From assembly GCF_038502225.1 (NCBI RefSeq), contig NC_091390.1, forward strand, positions 10,602,187-10,666,186: a stretch of 64,000 nt of DNA, given 5' to 3'. A program made the translations under genes and the position numbers. Shown here piece after piece: positions 59,741 through 64,000 of this stretch. Each line of letters opens with the position of its first letter. The first letter of the stretch is position 1. The stretch comes from Cherax quadricarinatus. Its lineage: Eukaryota; Arthropoda; Malacostraca; Decapoda; Parastacidae. The notes under the pieces are model-generated. The model made no database searches and was not told the origin of the DNA. It saw only the letters and a list, made by a program, of their open reading frames with translations.

Positions 59741-60416
59741 AAAATGTACATATTTCAAGGCAAAAAGCCCAACGAGACCTTCTGGTCTCCTTCGTCATAC
59801 CGAACCTAATTACCCCCCAATCCTCCCTTCCCTATCCCATCCTCCCTATCCCTCTCTTTTTCCCTTTCCTCCTCCTCCTCTCCATCCCTCCCCTATTCCC
59901 ATCCTATTTTCAGCCTTGAGGATTCTTCCTACAGGTACTCTAGTTCCTAGGTAGGGGGAAGGGCACCATGGTCCATCCCATTCTGTTGAGGTCCTTGACG
60001 GTGGTGTAGTTTGGCGTGGAATCTGGATCACCTGGGGATGCTCCGATCCCTCTCTGGCTACCCGGTGGGTGGCTTTGGGTGTCTTTCGGGTGACGGGTGT
60101 ATCTCTGGAGGCTACCTTTTGGATTCTGGGGGGTGGTGGCCAAAGGAGGTATGCTTTGTGGTGGGTGTCTGGCCACCCACTCTTTTGTCCACCGAAGTGG
60201 CTCGGTGGATGTGAGGTTGATATCCTGGATTGCTGGTTTACTGGCATGAAGGCAGGAGTTCCATGCTGCATCTGCACTACTTGGTGCTGAGGTCCTCTTG
60301 GGTGAGGAGGGGGATTTACGGCCCTTTTTAGCCTCCTAGGAGCTATTCCTCCACATCCCCCCTTTTTCTTTGTTTTTTTCTCTTTTTTTTCTACATAAGA
60401 AAGAAGTGACCTTACC
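59741..60416 (+). mobile_element. Possible 5' UTR of the Jockey-like LINE
   Basis: Lies directly upstream of the gag-like ATG at 60417, is C/T-rich, and has no gene-like feature on the plus strand. The minus-strand frame 59846-60418 (Pro/Arg-rich) is probably a compositional shadow. The 5' end is unknown; assignment rests on position only. Confidence 0.4.
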
Positions 60417-62501
60417 ATGGAGTCTCAAATCCATGAGCCTGCTCCCCCCGGGCCCCTTATTGATACCGCACCCTGTTCCAACCCTGCCTCGTTATTTGAC
60501 CACTCTTTGGACATTCTTAATGCCCTTGTACCTCTTGCTGGTGCCGTTTTGTCACCCTTTACAGGTACTGGGGTTTCGACTGACTCTCCTTCTAAATGTC
60601 TGACCTCCACTCTTCTTTGAGTATAATTCCGGCTTCTTCCTCTATGGTGAGGCAATTTTCGGATCGCCTGCCTGTACCGCGCCGGACTCACTCCGGTCCC
60701 ACGCCTAAATGCCCAAGACCTAATGATATTTCTATGCTTCCTTCTCATTCTTCTCAGAAACGACCGGCACGTCATGCACTCCCTTTCCACACTGTTTCAA
60801 AATACACAATAGACTAAGGTTTTTACTCTACGACTGACTTCCTCTGCTGCCTATCTTTCCGACCATAGAATTGACAAGGCGCTCCTACGCCATGTTGGTA
60901 GAGATATATCCTTTCATGCTCTCAAGAGCTGTACATACATCATCACTGTCCAGAATGTAACCAAGCTGACGATCTCTCTCCTTACAGCTATCGATACTAT
61001 TCCTGTAACTATTGAAAAACATTATTCCCTCAATTCTTGTAGTGGTACTGTCCTTCTTCCCCATACCATTGTCCAGCAGAATTTCAAGACGTGTGGCAAT
61101 GACATTCTGCAACAGCTGGAACAGCTAGAACTCCATAACCTCCCAATCCTCAAAGTAGACACTTAAACGCCCTCCCTGCCCACAGCCAGAGACAATACCC
61201 ACGCAATGTAGCTCGTTTAACTTTTGACTGCCATGAACCTCCATCCTCTGTATATATAGCAGGACACCGTTTACAAGTTCGAAAGGTGATCCCCTCACCC
61301 CAACAGTGTAGAAATTGCTAGTGTTTTTGGTCAACCAGCGAAATATTGCAGGTCCATGGCCGAATGCCCAGTTTGTGGTGCCGACGACCACACCAATACG
61401 TCTTGTAGTCTCCCTCTTGCCTTAATTGTCATGAGGCTCACCCATCTTACTCTCGCTGGTGCCAAGTTTACTTAAATGAGCGTGAAATCCGTTGTCTCAA
61501 GGAGTTAGAAGGCCTTTTATATGCTGTGGCAGTCTCTTATCTACGCATCCAAGGGAAACTTCCCTGTATTTCTTATTCTCGAGTTACTGAATGTCCCCCT
61601 CTCTGGGGTCCCAACTTCTGCAGTCGCCTCTGTGGTCACCCCTTCCACAGTGCTGTCTTAGGCTCCGATGTCCCTGGCTCCTCAAGGGAGGTTCCTTGAT
61701 GCTGGTGAGTTGTTCTTAATCTAGGGAATTGGATCTGTTCTCCAGTTTGCTGAGTTGAGGCTGAATGCCTTCCATTCCTCCCCCCCCCCCATGTGCTGTA
61801 TAATCCTATAAATTTAGCAGTACCCCATGATTATAATAATTATAATAATCTGATGTCCGTACCACAGCACCTCATTCTGTTCTCACTTCTTTCTCTTCTC
61901 ACTCACAAGTTTGTGTCTATGAGACCTCATACAACATTCCCCATCGCCCTTCTCTTTCGAAGTCCAAAACGTCCCCATTGTTAAAATCTTTCACCCCTCC
62001 TTTCCTTCTGCAACCTGCTCATTATTCCTTCCCAGTTTCTGCACCCGGTTTTTCACCTCTAACTGGCTCTGTTAAGAGTGTGGAGGTTCATCCTCCTCCT
62101 TGTACAGTACCTCCTTCCCCTGTCCCTCCTAAGTTTCTTCTTCTGCCCTGTCCCAGGTCGCTTCCTCTCCAGATGTCCCCTCTCAAGCTTTTCTAGTTCC
62201 CTCTACCTTTTCTTACCCCCCTACTTTGGCACAGTCAATCGTTTCCCCGATCTTTACTCACCCTCCTTCCATCTCCAGTATTGTATCACATACAGCGTCC
62301 TTGTCCTCAGAAACACTTGAAGCTATCTCAGAATATATTGAGCAGACTAGACCACTGATGGACACCGATCTACCTCCTGTTCCTCCTCTTCACTCTTCTC
62401 CGTCTGCACAACCCCTTTCTTCGCAGCGTCCCAATCCTTCGCTGCTTACAAGTCTTCTGCTACCTCCACATGCGGACTTTTCTAACCCTATTAGTCTGTA
62501 G
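60417..62501 (+). pseudogene. LINE ORF1, gag-like with zinc knuckles (broken)
   Basis: A decayed ORF1 of a Jockey-clade LINE; intact versions encode an RNA-binding protein that packages the element's RNA. The start is the ATG at 60417 (MESQIHEP). The first frame stops at 60620. Across frames there follow FDCHEPPSSVYIAGHRLQV (about 61230) and then three Cys-rich knuckles at about 61300-61475: CRNC with FGQPAKYC, CPVCGADDHTNTSC, and CLNCHEAHPSYSRWC. They need at least two frame changes and contain a stop. The C-terminal stretch is Pro/Ser-rich (62226-62501). A SINE sits at 61674-61848. It cannot make a functional protein as read. Confidence 0.85.
61674..61848 (+). mobile_element. GGGTTTAGCG SINE inserted in LINE ORF1, with TSD
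   Basis: CTCAAGGGAGGTTCCTTGAT, GAATTGGATCTGTTCTCC, TGCTGTATAATCC and the ATTATAATAATTATAATAA tail. A 10-bp near-identical direct repeat, TCCGATGTCC (61664-61673) and TCTGATGTCC (61849-61858), flanks it. The gag reading resumes on the far side, so the insertion postdates the LINE. Confidence 0.9.
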
Positions 62502-62546
62502 ATACATCTACCTTCAGATTTCCTGTATCTTTCTCTTTTCAAATCA

Positions 62547-64000
62547 TGGCATATTTACTGTGGAATATCCGTGGCCTCAGAGGTAACCGGGGTGAACTCC
62601 AGGTGTTGCTCTCCCAGTTTTCCCCTGTTTGTGTTTGTTTACAAGAACCCAAATTATGCTCCGCTGTTATCCATCCCATCTAGGGCTATGATTTATTATA
62701 TTCATCGGATCCTTTTCCTGATGGAACCTTTAATGAAAGTGCATTTCTTATATGCACAAGTGTTCCATACAGTCATCTTTGTTCATACTTCACTGCATTA
62801 CACTGCAGCCCGTATCCACTTGAAAAAGAGGTATACAATCTGTTCTTTGTATCTCTCTCCTTCTCGGGCCTTATCTATCCCATATGTTGCTTCCTGGTTT
62901 CTTTCTTACCGCCACTTCTGTTACTTGACGATTTTAATGTCCACCATTTCCTGGGGGGGAAGGGGGGTCTCGCTGTGACTCCCGCAACATTCAGTTAGGC
63001 TTTTCTCGCTTCTCTCCACCTCCATGTTTTAAATACGGGTTCTCCCACCCATTTTGATCCTCGTACTCATTCTCTCTCTTGCATTGATCTCTCGGTCAGC
63101 TCTTCCTCCACTGCACTAGGCTTCACCTGGTCTGCCCTCCCGGACTTGCATGACATCGGTCATTTTCCAATCATTCTTACTTCTTCATATTCACCACCTC
63201 TTCGTATCCCACACTGGCAATTTGATCGAGCAAATTGGGACCTTTACTCACAACTAACTGTTTTTAGTGAGGTTCCTTCTTCGTCCTCCATTGATGAGCT
63301 TTTACACCTCTTCTCGACCTCAGCTTTAACTGCAGCTTCTCATTCTATATCCCAAACCTCAGGCAGGCATTCTCAGAAGTGCACGCCATGGTGGTCTCCT
63401 GCTTGTGCTCGTGCAGTATGTTTGAAACGTGCTGCATGGGGCAGGTACCAGTACAATTGAACCACAGAGGGATTCCTTGATTTTAAGCAGAAGGGAGCGG
63501 TCGCTCACCGTGTCACCTTGTCATCCCTGACGCTAAACGCACTTTTTGGAGAGACTGTTTCCACCATCACCTCTGCTTCCACTATGAGTGAAGTCTGGAA
63601 AAGCACAGTAACTGAATGGTAAATACTCTCCCTACCCAGCTCCTGTTCTTCTGGTTGCCTGGTTTAGCGTTTCTTTTTTATTATAATATTAATAATAATC
63701 TTCGGGTTGCCGGTGTTGATATGGCAAACCCTCTTGTCATTGCCACCGAAATTGGTATTCATCTTGTCCATATCTCTCAGGGGGTTTCATATATGCCCCT
63801 CGTTTTGTTCCTGAAAGTGTGTCAGAGAATTGCAGCCCCTTAAACGTTTCTTCTGTCGAAGAAAAATCTTATGAGGCAACACTCTCAGCTTGCCGATCAT
63901 CGGCAGCTGGACCTGACGGCATTCACATTCCGATATTACAGCATTTACATCAGACAGCTCTTGCAGTCCTCTTACGACTCTTTAATCTTATTTTGTCACA
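62547..64000 (+). pseudogene. LINE ORF2, endonuclease and RT start (partial)
   Basis: Starts at ATG 62547, 45 bp after ORF1 ends, as in two-ORF Jockey elements. The endonuclease begins MAYLLWNIRGLRGN, then VCLQEPKL (the Glu is a metal ligand in this family), YTICSLYLSP, and DDFNVHH (family consensus GDFNAHH; a D replaces G) near 62930. Later pieces are HDIGHFPIIL (63150) and TPWWSPACARAV. The RT N-terminus begins around 63890 with AAGPDGIHIP and LRLFNLIL at the window edge. Frameshifts, an in-frame stop near 62680 and a SINE at 63660 break it. The rest of the RT lies outside the window. Confidence 0.88.
63660..63700 (+). mobile_element. 41-bp truncated SINE in LINE ORF2, with TSD
   Basis: Only GGTTTAGCGTTTC and the tail TTATAATATTAATAATAAT remain. 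TTCTGGTTGCC (63649-63659) and TTCGGGTTGCC (63701-63711) form an 11-bp target duplication with one mismatch. An extreme 5' truncation. Confidence 0.85.

Noticed and set aside
59846..60418. 190-residue minus-strand Pro/Arg-rich ORF
   Set aside because: It lies opposite the presumed LINE 5' UTR, has no domain I recognise, and overlaps other open frames; most likely compositional.

Overview
This is a eukaryotic, gene-poor window, almost certainly from a decapod crustacean (crayfish, lobster or shrimp type). The host call is inference. It rests on interspersed repeats I associate with decapod genomes: a tRNA-derived SINE with a (CTTAT)n tail, a SINE ending in GGGTTTAGCG plus an ATAAT-rich tail, the AACATAAGAA repeat, and a Jockey-type LINE. 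I see no intact host protein-coding gene, rRNA gene or functional tRNA gene. More than half of the window is tandem repeat, and most of the rest is retrotransposon or DNA-transposon debris.

Layout. 1-760 is unassigned. 761-1917 holds a 21-bp palindromic satellite (40 units), a short spacer, four 32-bp units and a SINE remnant. 2949-3904 is an unrelated 32-bp satellite (about 30 units). 3997-35154 is one continuous 31-kb satellite built from 30-bp units and 26-bp and 22-bp deletion derivatives, with nested higher-order structure (60 bp, about 206 bp, 332/284/616 bp, about 2.6-2.9 kb and about 13.3-14.1 kb). 35161-35877 has a 44-bp repeat, a GC-rich CAG/CGG-type tract and an (ACT)n tract. 35940-38880 has possible Penelope-like terminal debris with hammerhead-like motifs and a clean 204-bp TA-flanked MITE. 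38881-43680 is a graveyard of minus-strand LINE fragments, most of whose 3' ends abut (GT)n, including a 434-bp (GT)n array. 43690-47560 holds tRNA-related SINEs, a 94-bp SINE-derived tandem array and further Penelope-like ends. 47574-51110 repeats the composite seen at the left edge, with 22 palindromic 21-bp units and 91 units of the 32-bp minisatellite. 51113-53750 has a 48-bp minisatellite, three (TA)n tracts around a foldback element, a (CA)n tract and a plus-strand LINE 3' end. 53850-58985 has ATAAT-tailed SINEs, a foldback, a second MITE, a 2.5-kb 14-bp minisatellite and a 33-bp minisatellite. 59741 to the window end is a decayed Jockey-like LINE: possible 5' UTR, gag-like ORF1 with zinc knuckles, and an endonuclease/RT ORF2 that runs off the window, with two SINE insertions carrying target-site duplications.

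How the parts relate. The strongest biological signal is repeat genesis rather than gene function. The 32-bp minisatellite can be traced to the interval between two CCTGGG hexamers 32 bp apart inside the tRNA-SINE body. A second, 94-bp array comes from the same SINE segment. LINE ends coincide with (GT)n/(CA)n tracts. The 31-kb satellite shows layered amplification. The long open reading frames across the satellites are artefacts of unit lengths divisible by three.
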